50,170 bases of DNA from JBQTIQ01 sp052387955 (GTDB taxonomy: Bacteria > Actinomycetota > Acidimicrobiia > Acidimicrobiales > JACDCH01), in NCBI GenBank assembly GCA_052387955.1, contig JBQTIQ010000062.1, positions 1 through 50,170 on the forward strand, given 5' to 3'. The position numbers and the translations under genes were made by a program. Shown in pieces: positions 43,684 through 50,170 of this stretch (its first letter is position 1; each line of letters begins with the position of its first letter). The notes beneath the pieces are model-generated. The model did no database searches, was not told where the DNA came from, and saw nothing but the letters and a program-made list of their open reading frames with translations.

Positions 43684-44451
43684 ATGTCGATGACACCGGG
43701 CCGCTCCCGGAGCACGCCTTGGGCCCTGGCGATGGTGGCAGTGGCGGTTGCGGTGCTGGCAGGCGCTTGCGGCTCCGACGACGAGCCCGTCACTGCGGCC
43801 GCTTCGAGCGCGTCGAGCCCACTGTCGGTGGCGCCGGGCCCTGACGACCCGGGCCACCCGCGGTTGCGGCTCACGCCCGGTGCGACCCTCTCCGCCGTCT
43901 CGGTCGAGCGGATCTGCCGCCGGGGGTACGCCGATTCGGTCCGCAACGCGCCGCCGGCAACGCTCGACCGCTTGTTCGCCTCCTACGGCCTGTCCGGTGC
44001 TTCCCGGAGCGGATTCGAGGTCGACTACCTGATCCCGCTGGAGCTGGGCGGCTCCAACGAGATCGCCAACCTGTGGCCCCAGCCGGTCGACGGGGTGGCC
44101 GCCAAGGACGCGGTCGAGGCGGCGCTGGCCGAGATGGTCTGCGACGGCACCCTTGCCCTTGCCGAGGCCCAGCGGCTGGTCGTCACGTGGGAGTCGGTCG
44201 ACCTCGACGCCGTCGCCCGGGCCACGACCACCACCGAGGCCACCGCCACCACCGAAGCCCCGGCCACGACCACCACGGTCTCGCCCACGACACAAGCCCC
44301 GACGACGACCCCGCCGCCGGCCACGACCACCACGGTCCCGGCGACGACTGCGCCGAGCACGTCCACGACGACCGCCACGACCGCGCCGACATCGACCGTC
44401 CCGACCACGCCGACGACGACGACGACGACGACGTACGCCATCCCCAACTGA
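43684..44451 (+). CDS. lipoprotein with a degenerate HNH-like domain and Thr-rich tail
   Basis: 255 residues. Signal peptide with lipobox LAGAC (Cys29), then a domain whose core FEVDYLIPLELGGSNEIANL with WPQP matches a secreted actinobacterial family normally reading DHLIPLELGG...NLWPEP, an HNH-like arrangement. Two Cys (in ERICRRGY and EMVCDGT) fit a disulfide of that family. Residues 180-251 are a low-complexity TTT/PTT/ATT tail. The first HNH histidine is Tyr here, so nuclease activity is doubtful. The tail after a lipid anchor at the other end is an odd arrangement, as the anchor is N-terminal and the tail C-terminal. ATG 43684. Confidence 0.7.
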   Translation: MSMTPGRSRSTPWALAMVAVAVAVLAGACGSDDEPVTAAASSASSPLSVAPGPDDPGHPRLRLTPGATLSAVSVERICRRGYADSVRNAPPATLDRLFASYGLSGASRSGFEVDYLIPLELGGSNEIANLWPQPVDGVAAKDAVEAALAEMVCDGTLALAEAQRLVVTWESVDLDAVARATTTTEATATTEAPATTTTVSPTTQAPTTTPPPATTTTVPATTAPSTSTTTATTAPTSTVPTTPTTTTTTTYAIPN

Positions 44452-44583
44452 CGGCCGGCGCCGCGGGCTCACCGGCCCGAGCGCCTGGTCGCCGGCTAGG
44501 CGCGCCCAGGGGCGGCGTGCATGGAGGGGTGGAGCTGGCAGGCCATCCCCGCACGGCCAGCGACCGCCTCTTACGCTCCGGGC

Positions 44584-46080
44584 GTGCCGCGTCACGCCGC
44601 CCCCAGGAAGGGAGGCCGACGTTCTGCTGTCGTCGCCGGCGTCATCGCCGTCCTGGCCATCGGCGGGGCCTACGCCGCCCACGGCAGCGGGGAGGACCTC
44701 CACGACGCGGCCACAGCACCCGGGGCCGCGACGGCTACCACCGGTGCGAAACCCGGCACCACGACCACCACCGCGGCCGACCTGCCCGTGTCCAACGGTT
44801 GGGCCGTGGAGGGGCTCTTGACGTTCCGGGGCAACGCCAGCAGGACCTATCACGGCGAGGGGCCAGTACCGGCCGACCCCGAGGTGCTGTGGACCTACCC
44901 GGGCAAGTCGAGCGAGATGTGCGGGCTGTCGACCGTGGACGACGAGACCACCAAATGGTGCGGTACCGGCTGGACCGGCCAGCCGGCGGTGTTCGAGCGC
45001 GACGGCCGCACGTGGGTGGTCTTCGGCGCCTACGACGGACAGGTCCACTTCGTCGACTTCGCCACCGGCCAGGACATCCTCCCCCCGTTCCCGACCGGCG
45101 ACATCATCAAGGGTTCGGTCACCATCGACCCCGACGGCTTCCCCCTCGTCTACGCCGGCTCGCGCGACGACTCCCTCCACGTCATCGCCATCGACCGGCG
45201 CGAACCGGTCGAGCTGTGGTCGCTGGCCGCCTCGAGCGTGTCGCCGACGATGTGGAACAACGACTGGGACGGTTCACCGCTGGTGGTCGACGGCCATCTC
45301 GTCGAGGGCGGCGAGAACGGCCAACTCCACGTCGTGCGGCTGAACCGGGGCTACGGCGCCCAGGGGACGGTCACCGTCGAGCCGACGCTGGCGTTCAACG
45401 TCCCGGGGTGGGACGACCAGCTCCTGGAGGACCTGGGCGACGGCAACGTGTCGATCGAGAGCTCGGTCGCGGTCCACGACGGCGTCGCCTACTTCGCCAA
45501 CTCGGGCGGGCTCGTCCAGGGGTGGGACCTGCACAGCTACGAGCGGGTGTTCCGGTTCTGGACCGGTGACGACACCGACGCCTCGGTCGTCATCGACGAC
45601 GACGGCTTCCTGTACGTCGCCAGCGAGTACGAGCGGGGCAACCGTCGCAGCCAGGAGGTCGGCCAGCTCGTGAAGCTCGACCCCCGCCGGCCCCGCGACC
45701 CGCTCGTGTGGTCGGTCGTCGACACCGGCACGCTCCCGGGCGGGTTCTGGGCTACGCCGGCCCTGCACGACGGCGTCGTGATCGTCCCCGACGACAGCGG
45801 CACGGTACGGGGCTGGGACGCGGCCACCGGCGAGGAGCTGTGGTCGTTCGTCCTACCGGGCCCGACGTGGCAGTCGCCGGTCGTCGTCGACGACGTGCTC
45901 GTCCAGGGCGACTGCCACGGCGTGCTGCACGGCTATGACGTCTCCGACCCTCGGGTGACCCCGGTCGAGCTCTGGTCGGTCGAGGTCGGAGGCTGCATCG
46001 AGTCGACGCCGGCGGTGTGGCACGACCGGATCTTCGTGGGCACCCGTGCCGGCCGCTTCTTCGCTCTCGGCGACCCGTGA
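44584..46080 (+). CDS. membrane-anchored PQQ-type beta-propeller protein
   Basis: 498 residues from GTG 44584; the frame is open back to ATG 44521. A basic start and a single hydrophobic segment (VVAGVIAVLAIGGAYA) act as signal or anchor, then a Thr-rich linker, then repeated propeller blades: FGAYDGQVHFVDFATGQDI, LVYAGSRDDSLHVIAIDRRE, YFANSGGLVQGWDLHSYE, IVPDDSGTVRGWDAATGEEL, IFVGTRAGRFFALGDP. The GxVxxxDxxTG signature is that of PQQ/BamB-type repeats, though many such proteins bind no PQQ. Cysteines are paired in MCGLS/KWCGTG and GDCHG/GGCIES. Function unknown; presumably extracytoplasmic. Confidence 0.82.
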   Translation: MPRHAAPRKGGRRSAVVAGVIAVLAIGGAYAAHGSGEDLHDAATAPGAATATTGAKPGTTTTTAADLPVSNGWAVEGLLTFRGNASRTYHGEGPVPADPEVLWTYPGKSSEMCGLSTVDDETTKWCGTGWTGQPAVFERDGRTWVVFGAYDGQVHFVDFATGQDILPPFPTGDIIKGSVTIDPDGFPLVYAGSRDDSLHVIAIDRREPVELWSLAASSVSPTMWNNDWDGSPLVVDGHLVEGGENGQLHVVRLNRGYGAQGTVTVEPTLAFNVPGWDDQLLEDLGDGNVSIESSVAVHDGVAYFANSGGLVQGWDLHSYERVFRFWTGDDTDASVVIDDDGFLYVASEYERGNRRSQEVGQLVKLDPRRPRDPLVWSVVDTGTLPGGFWATPALHDGVVIVPDDSGTVRGWDAATGEELWSFVLPGPTWQSPVVVDDVLVQGDCHGVLHGYDVSDPRVTPVELWSVEVGGCIESTPAVWHDRIFVGTRAGRFFALGDP

Positions 46081-46203
46081 GCGGGCTCGCGAGCGGACCA
46101 GCAGGCAGAGCTCTCTTCCTGGCCACCGGGTCGGCGCCGCGTGCCTCCCGGTAGCGAGCCGCCGCCGGCATCGAGACGACCACGGGAACTCGGTGACCGC
46201 GCC

Positions 46204-46854
46204 GTGACCCCATGGCTCTTCGACCCCGCCGCGGTCCGGGCCGCCTTCAGCGAGGCCGCGGGCGCCTTCGCCCATGCCGTGGCCCGTGTCCCTGCCGACG
46301 CCTGGGACGGGCCAGGGCTGGGCCAGTGGACGGTGCGCGACCTCGTCGGGCACGCCAGCCGGGCGTTGTCGACGGTGGAGACCTACATCGGTGCCGGCCC
46401 CGGCGGCGGCACCGGCCCGGTCGATCTGGGCCATGCCATCGAGTACTTCGCGGTGCTGGCCGCGGCCTACGCCGACGCCGACGCGGTGGTCGCCCGGGGC
46501 CGCGACGCCGGGCGGATGCTCGGGCCGGGCCCGGCCACCGCCGTCGCCCAGCTGGCCCAGCGGGTCACCACCGTGGTCGACGCGGCCGACGACGACACCC
46601 CGGTGGCCACCCCGGCCGGCGTCATGCGATTGATCGACTATCTGCCCAGCCGGGTCTTCGAGCTGACCGTGCACCGCCTCGACCTCGCCGCCGCCACCGG
46701 GACCGACGACGGCCCGCCCGAGGGCCTTTCGGCGGCCACCGAGATCACCGCGATCATCGCCGCGGCCCTGGCCGCCCGCGGCCCGCACCCGGGGGCCGCA
46801 CTCCTGGCCCTGACCGGCCGGCGGCCGCTACCACCCGGCTATTCGGTGGTGTGA
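46204..46854 (+). CDS. maleylpyruvate isomerase-like (mycothiol-dependent DinB-fold) protein
   Basis: 216 residues from GTG 46204 (an upstream start at 46141 is possible). DinB-like four-helix bundle with the metal-site histidines in LVGHASRALSTVE and LTVHRLDLAA, and the typical opening FSEAAGAFAHAVARVP with WTVRDLVGH. The family is named for mycothiol-dependent maleylpyruvate isomerase, but most members are uncharacterised thiol-dependent transferases or detoxifiers. Its presence fits an actinobacterial host. It converges with the DUF6027 gene. Confidence 0.82.
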   Translation: MTPWLFDPAAVRAAFSEAAGAFAHAVARVPADAWDGPGLGQWTVRDLVGHASRALSTVETYIGAGPGGGTGPVDLGHAIEYFAVLAAAYADADAVVARGRDAGRMLGPGPATAVAQLAQRVTTVVDAADDDTPVATPAGVMRLIDYLPSRVFELTVHRLDLAAATGTDDGPPEGLSAATEITAIIAAALAARGPHPGAALLALTGRRPLPPGYSVV

Positions 46855-46958
46855 GCGACATCCGGCGCAGCGCCTCGGACCAGGGGGCGTCGGCGCCGCC
46901 GCCGAGATGCGGCGGGACTCGATCGCACCCAGCGCCCGGCCCCGGCGGCCGTCGATCG

Positions 46959-47336
46959 TCAGGGCCGATCCGGTTCGAGGGGCACGCGCAGCCACGACAA
47001 CATCCCCCGCAAGACCTCGAAAGCGGCCAGGCGGGACTCGTCGGTGCCGGCATCGTCGGCTTCGGCGCACACCGACCACAGTCGCTCGACCATCGACGGG
47101 CCGATCTCGAGCAGGCCCGCCGATCCTTCGCTCGCCCACCGGGCCAGCACGTAACGGGCCAGGGCGCCGGCGGGGACACCAACTTCGGCGGCGAGGCCCC
47201 GGAGGGTCTCGACCGGGTCGACCCGGGAGTACAGGACGACGTCCTCCTTGAACCGCCGATGCGGGTCGTCGGTGGCGACGGGACCGTCCCATGGCTCCAA
47301 CCTCAGCACCGGGACGTCACGGTCGTGGTCGCTCAC
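46959..47336 (-). CDS. small DUF6027-like protein
   Basis: 125 residues from GTG 47336 (MSDHDRDVPVLRLEPWDG). Conserved-looking blocks are DPHRRFKEDVVLYSRVDPVE, TLRGLAAEVGVPAGALARYV, LARWASEGSAGLLEIGPSMV, and FEVLRGMLSWLRVPLE. I recognise these as the actinobacterial DUF6027 type, of unknown function; the middle looks like a small helical, possibly DNA-binding, domain. It starts five bases after the cytosine methyltransferase stop on the same strand, so the two are co-transcribed. Confidence 0.65.
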   Translation of the reverse strand: MSDHDRDVPVLRLEPWDGPVATDDPHRRFKEDVVLYSRVDPVETLRGLAAEVGVPAGALARYVLARWASEGSAGLLEIGPSMVERLWSVCAEADDAGTDESRLAAFEVLRGMLSWLRVPLEPDRP

Positions 47337-47341
47337 CGTCG

Positions 47342-48367
47342 CTATCCCAGCTGTTCGGCCAGCGCCGCGCCGACAGCTCGGGCGAGCACGGGAGGCACGG
47401 CGTTGCCGATCTGGCGGTACTGGCTCGAGCGGAGGCCACAGAAGGTCACCCCGTCGCTGCCGTCGACCTCGATGACGGGGAACGTCTGGACGAGGGCGGA
47501 TTCGGCCACGGTGATCCGCCGGGCGCCGGGGACCGCACCGGCGCGGGGCCGGCCGCCGGCGACGAGGTGGGAGTGATAGCCAGGCACCTCGCCGGCGCAG
47601 TCGACCCACGGGGTCTTGTTGCCGCCCATGGAGGCGAGCAGCGTCGGCGCCGGCCGGGCCAGGTCGATGGGGCGCCCGCCGCCGTTGTAGACGTGGCCGT
47701 CGTAGGGGCACGGCCGCCAGTCGGGGTTCTTGGCGTAGGTGACGACGGCCGGGTTCGGTTCCCCGACCGGCGCCGACGGGCTGAGCACGGTGCCGGCCGC
47801 CCGCCAGGGAAGGGACCGGCCGGCGCCGTGGGTGGGTTCGGGGAACTCGAACGTGGCTCCCCGGAGACCGACGGTGACGACCCGCCGGCGTCGTTGCGGG
47901 GCACCGAAGTCGGCGGCGTCGAGCACCCGGGCCGTGACGGTGTAGCCGAGCGCGCCCAGCTCTTCGATGAGGGTGTCGAAGTACGTCCGCCGCCGGCCCC
48001 GCAACAGGCCGGCCACGTTCTCCATGACGAAGGCGTCGGGCCCGACGAGAGCCAACGCTCGCCGGAAGAGCGGGAACCCGTCGCGCTCGTCGGCTTCACC
48101 GAGGCGTTTGCCCCCCGTACTCCACGGTTGGCAGGGAGGTCCGCCGGCCACGACCCGGGCCCTCCCCCGGAACTCGGCGATCCGGGCCTGGGTATCTGTG
48201 TCGCCGACGTCGCCCCTGATCACCTCGGCTCGGGGATGGTGCTTCTCGAAGGTGTCGCAGGCGTCGGCGTCGCGCTCCACCGCGGCCAGCACGTCGAACC
48301 CGGCGGCCGACAGCCCGATCGAAAGCCCTCCCGCGCCGGCGAACAAGTCGAGCGCCGGCAGCTTCAT
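47342..48367 (-). CDS. DNA (cytosine-5-)-methyltransferase
   Basis: 341 residues, a complete C5 methyltransferase. Motif I ALDLFAGAGGLSIGL, motif IV VAGGPPCQPWS with catalytic Cys79, motif VI FVMENVAG, motif VIII APQRRRRVV, motif IX region and motif X SQYRQIGNAVPP are all present. The target-recognition region lies between motifs VIII and X (about 180-300) and its specificity cannot be read. No restriction endonuclease or Vsr gene is adjacent, so it is either an orphan methylase or paired with the small downstream gene. ATG 48367. It is divergent from the phasin-like gene. Confidence 0.95.
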   Translation of the reverse strand: MKLPALDLFAGAGGLSIGLSAAGFDVLAAVERDADACDTFEKHHPRAEVIRGDVGDTDTQARIAEFRGRARVVAGGPPCQPWSTGGKRLGEADERDGFPLFRRALALVGPDAFVMENVAGLLRGRRRTYFDTLIEELGALGYTVTARVLDAADFGAPQRRRRVVTVGLRGATFEFPEPTHGAGRSLPWRAAGTVLSPSAPVGEPNPAVVTYAKNPDWRPCPYDGHVYNGGGRPIDLARPAPTLLASMGGNKTPWVDCAGEVPGYHSHLVAGGRPRAGAVPGARRITVAESALVQTFPVIEVDGSDGVTFCGLRSSQYRQIGNAVPPVLARAVGAALAEQLG

Positions 48368-48563
48368 CGAGCCGCGATCCTACGAGTGCCGGGCGCCTCG
48401 GCCGTCGATGCTGCTTCGAGGAAGGCCCTGCCACCGAAGACCAGTACGCCCTGGTGGTCGAGTGATCGGTGGTGTGCGCTGACCGCCTCTGAGTGCCCCG
48501 CCAGAGGTCGGCACGGCGCCGGCGCGGGTGGGGGCGGCGCCGCCCCGCCGCCACAATGGGCCC

Positions 48564-48602
48564 ATGACCTACTTCTCCTCCTCCTTCGGCGCGCCGCGAT
48601 GA
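48564..48602 (+). CDS. possible 12-codon leader ORF
   Basis: ATG 48564 opens MTYFSSSFGAPR and stops at TGA 48600-48602, which overlaps the ATG of the next gene as ATGA. The overlap could couple translation, and four near-consecutive Ser codons stand out. There is no good ribosome site ahead of it, so it may be chance. Confidence 0.3.
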   Translation: MTYFSSSFGAPR

Positions 48603-48985
48603 GCACCCCCAGTCCGTGGCAGGCTTGGATGCGCACCAGCCAGATGATGATGACGGCCCCGGTCGTCATGGCCCAGCGAACGGCGCGGATGATGGCGGCC
48701 GGTCACTCCCCCAGCGCCCGGGACCAGCGCGAGCTCCGGCGCATGAGCGAGGAGAAGACCGAAGCCTTCCAGGAGTCGATGGTCGCCATGACCACGTCGC
48801 TGGTGCGGGCGAACACGGCCCTGGCCACCCGGATGGTCCAGGCGTCGATGAAGGGCGGGTCGGTGTCCCCGACCGCCATGATGGAGCACGCCAGCCGGGC
48901 CATGGCCGGTGCTGCCGGGGCCGGTATCGGGCCCGTTCACCGGCGGGTGATGGCCAACGAACGCCGTCTGCGCCGGCCGCGCTGA
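48599..48985 (+). CDS. phasin-like, Met-rich helical protein
   Basis: 128 residues, helical and Met-rich (MRTSQMMMTAPVVMAQRTAR). The stretch SARDQRELRRMSEEKTEAFQ followed by ESMVAMTTSLVRANTALATR resembles PHA granule-associated phasins (RxExRRMVxEKxxAFxES pattern), which coat polyhydroxyalkanoate granules. No PHA synthase is in the window, so the call rests on that pattern alone. ATG 48599 overlaps the stop of a possible leader ORF. It converges with the ABC permease. Confidence 0.5.
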   Translation: MSTPSPWQAWMRTSQMMMTAPVVMAQRTARMMAAGHSPSARDQRELRRMSEEKTEAFQESMVAMTTSLVRANTALATRMVQASMKGGSVSPTAMMEHASRAMAGAAGAGIGPVHRRVMANERRLRRPR

Positions 48986-49022
48986 CCAGCAGCGAGGGCA
49001 ACCCGCCCCCGCTCGAGGGGTC

Positions 49023-49880
49023 TCAGATCACCGGCTGTTCGGCGCCGCCGCGACCGCTCTGGCGGGTGCGGCGAAGCCGTGGGCCAAGGACGGCGGAGAG
49101 GACGAACACCGCTGCCGCCACCAGGACGATGGTCCCTCCCGGCGCCAGCGCCCAGGCGCGGGCGGCCGCCAGTCCACTCGCCGCTGCGCCCGCACCCACC
49201 GCCGACGCGATGACCAGCGTGGCCCGGAACGACCCTGCCAGCCGTTGGGCGGTGCCGACGGGGAGGACCATGAGGGCGGCCACCAGCAGGACGCCGACGA
49301 CGCGCATGGCGGCGACGACGGTGATCGCGGCGAGGGCGGCGAGGAGCAGGTTGAGGGCGTCCACCGGGAGGCCGGCGACCCGGGCCGACTCCTCGTCGAG
49401 CACCACCGCGAACAGCGCCCGCCAGGTGCGGGCGATGATGGCCGCGGTCAGGGTGCCGAGGAGCACGATGGTGGCGGCGTCGCCGTGGCTGACGGTGAGG
49501 ATCGAGCCGAACAGGTAGGTGAGAACGCTGGCGTCGAGACCGCCGGCGAGCCCCGTGAGGACGACACCGGCGGCGATCCCCGAATAGAAGAACAAGGCGA
49601 GCGCGAGGTCGCCCGAGGCCCGGCCACGCGACCGCAGCCACTCGATGCACACCGCGCCGCTGACGGCCGCGGCGAGCGCCGTCCAGATCGGCCAGACGTC
49701 GAGGAGCAGGCCGGCGGCGACGCCGGCGAAGGCCACGTGGCCGATCCCGTCACCCATCAGCGACAGGCGCTTCTGGACCAGGAAGGTCCCGATGAGCGGC
49801 GCGCAGGCGCCCACCACCAGACCGGCCAGCAGGGCGAGCTGCATGTACTCCCGATCGAACGGCCACGGCAGGGGCAGCAC
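49023..49880 (-). CDS. ZnuB/MntB-type metal ABC transporter permease
   Basis: 285 residues with about eight membrane helices. MQLALLAGLVVGACAPLIGT, FLVQKRLSLMGDGIGHVAFA (the typical ABC-3 family R-L-S-L-x-GD-x-x-xH block), ALALFFYSGIAAGVVL, and the VVGVLLVAALMVLPVGTAQR segment identify the zinc/manganese permease family. The GTG start at 49880 directly abuts the stop of the ATPase gene upstream. The metal cannot be read from this protein alone; the substrate-binding lipoprotein is not in the window. Confidence 0.93.
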   Translation of the reverse strand: MLPLPWPFDREYMQLALLAGLVVGACAPLIGTFLVQKRLSLMGDGIGHVAFAGVAAGLLLDVWPIWTALAAAVSGAVCIEWLRSRGRASGDLALALFFYSGIAAGVVLTGLAGGLDASVLTYLFGSILTVSHGDAATIVLLGTLTAAIIARTWRALFAVVLDEESARVAGLPVDALNLLLAALAAITVVAAMRVVGVLLVAALMVLPVGTAQRLAGSFRATLVIASAVGAGAAASGLAAARAWALAPGGTIVLVAAAVFVLSAVLGPRLRRTRQSGRGGAEQPVI

Positions 49881-50170
49881 CTAGCCCAACCCCTCGAGCC
49901 ACAGCGGCAGGTCCTGGGCGTGGACGCCGAGGCTGACGCCCCGGGCGGTCAGCTCCTCGGGCGCACCGTCGAAGCTCACCCGGCCCCGCTGGAGCACCAG
50001 CACCCGATCGAGGTCCTTGGCGACGGCACCGAGCTCGTGGGAGACGAGCAGCACCGCGGCGGCATGCTCCTCGACGAGGTGGACGAGCGAGTCACGGAAG
50101 CGCCGTTTGGCGTAGCCCTCGAAGCCGGCGACCGGTAAGAACAGGAACATCAGCAAGGGGCCGGACAACA
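49881..50170 (-). CDS. metal ABC transporter ATP-binding protein, C-terminal part, cut by the right edge
   Basis: The frame is open to the window end (96 codons). AAVLLVSHELGAVAKDLDRV is the H-loop (switch His) region, followed by LVLQRGRVSFDGAPEEL and the ZnuC-like ending LGVHAQDLPLWLEGLG. The piece just upstream should hold Walker B and the D-loop (like LLLLDEPTAGVD), but reads LLMFLFLPVAGFEG: the position and length fit while Asp-Glu is replaced by Phe-Leu and the D-loop Asp by Glu. Either the ATPase is inactive or the sequence close to the edge is unreliable. The TTG at 50168 is not a real start. Confidence 0.75.
   Translation of the reverse strand, partial: LSGPLLMFLFLPVAGFEGYAKRRFRDSLVHLVEEHAAAVLLVSHELGAVAKDLDRVLVLQRGRVSFDGAPEELTARGVSLGVHAQDLPLWLEGLG

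Overview
The window looks like a chromosomal segment of a high-GC actinobacterium, probably from the Acidimicrobiia or a neighbouring deep lineage. The reasons are very high GC with many GTG and TTG starts, a maleylpyruvate-isomerase-type (mycothiol-linked) protein, a galU-moeA-membrane protein neighbourhood like that of mycobacteria and streptomycetes, an LppX-like lipoprotein, a SARP regulator and a fused nitrate reductase/flavoprotein. The taxonomic placement is inference. I see no phage, integrase, transposase or CRISPR array.

Layout. 0-1.5 kb: a VOC gene that runs off the left edge and seems to lose its family C-terminus, a DUF2200 gene with an apparent internal deletion, and an alpha/beta hydrolase. 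1.7-7.1 kb, all minus strand: galU, moeA, moaA and moaC, then a SepX/GlpR-like membrane protein, a translin-family protein and tRNA-Ala(CGC). 7.3-9.3 kb, plus strand: FmdB-type zinc ribbon, MTA phosphorylase and a SAF/CpaB-like protein. 9.3-14.4 kb, minus strand: tldD, two tldE/pmbA paralogues joined by TTGA stop/start overlaps, then uppP. 14.4-20.7 kb: thioesterase, hydrolase and lipoprotein, a PAP2 protein with a duplicated N-terminal segment, dxs and nfuA. 21-27.3 kb, minus strand: herA-sbcD-sbcC-nurA, an archaeal-type Mre11-Rad50-HerA-NurA end-processing set. 27.5-31.2 kb: two VOC proteins, a methyltransferase, tRNA-Arg(CCT), a HTH-TOBE regulator and a glutamine amidotransferase. 31.2-38.3 kb, minus strand: modA-modB-modC followed by a nitrate reductase fused to a CysJ-like flavoprotein. 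38.4-50.2 kb: a giant SARP/ATPase/TPR regulator, an MFS transporter, two exported proteins, a maleylpyruvate-isomerase-like protein, a DNA cytosine methyltransferase with a small partner gene, a phasin-like protein and a ZnuB-type permease with the end of its ATPase.

How it fits together. Molybdenum is the main theme. ModABC imports molybdate, MoaA/MoaC/MoeA build the cofactor, the nitrate reductase uses it, and the HTH-TOBE protein is a plausible molybdate-responsive regulator with a 36-bp dyad just ahead of its start codon. The second theme is DNA-end processing by the four-gene SbcCD-HerA-NurA operon. The third is the cell envelope: GalU, UppP, Dxs, PAP2, the SepX/GlpR-like protein, and possibly MoeA acting as a gephyrin-like division factor. 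Two intergenic repeat families lie between genes. Several proteins carry odd active sites: HerA and SARP Walker A, the right-edge ABC ATPase Walker B, and the HNH-like lipoprotein.
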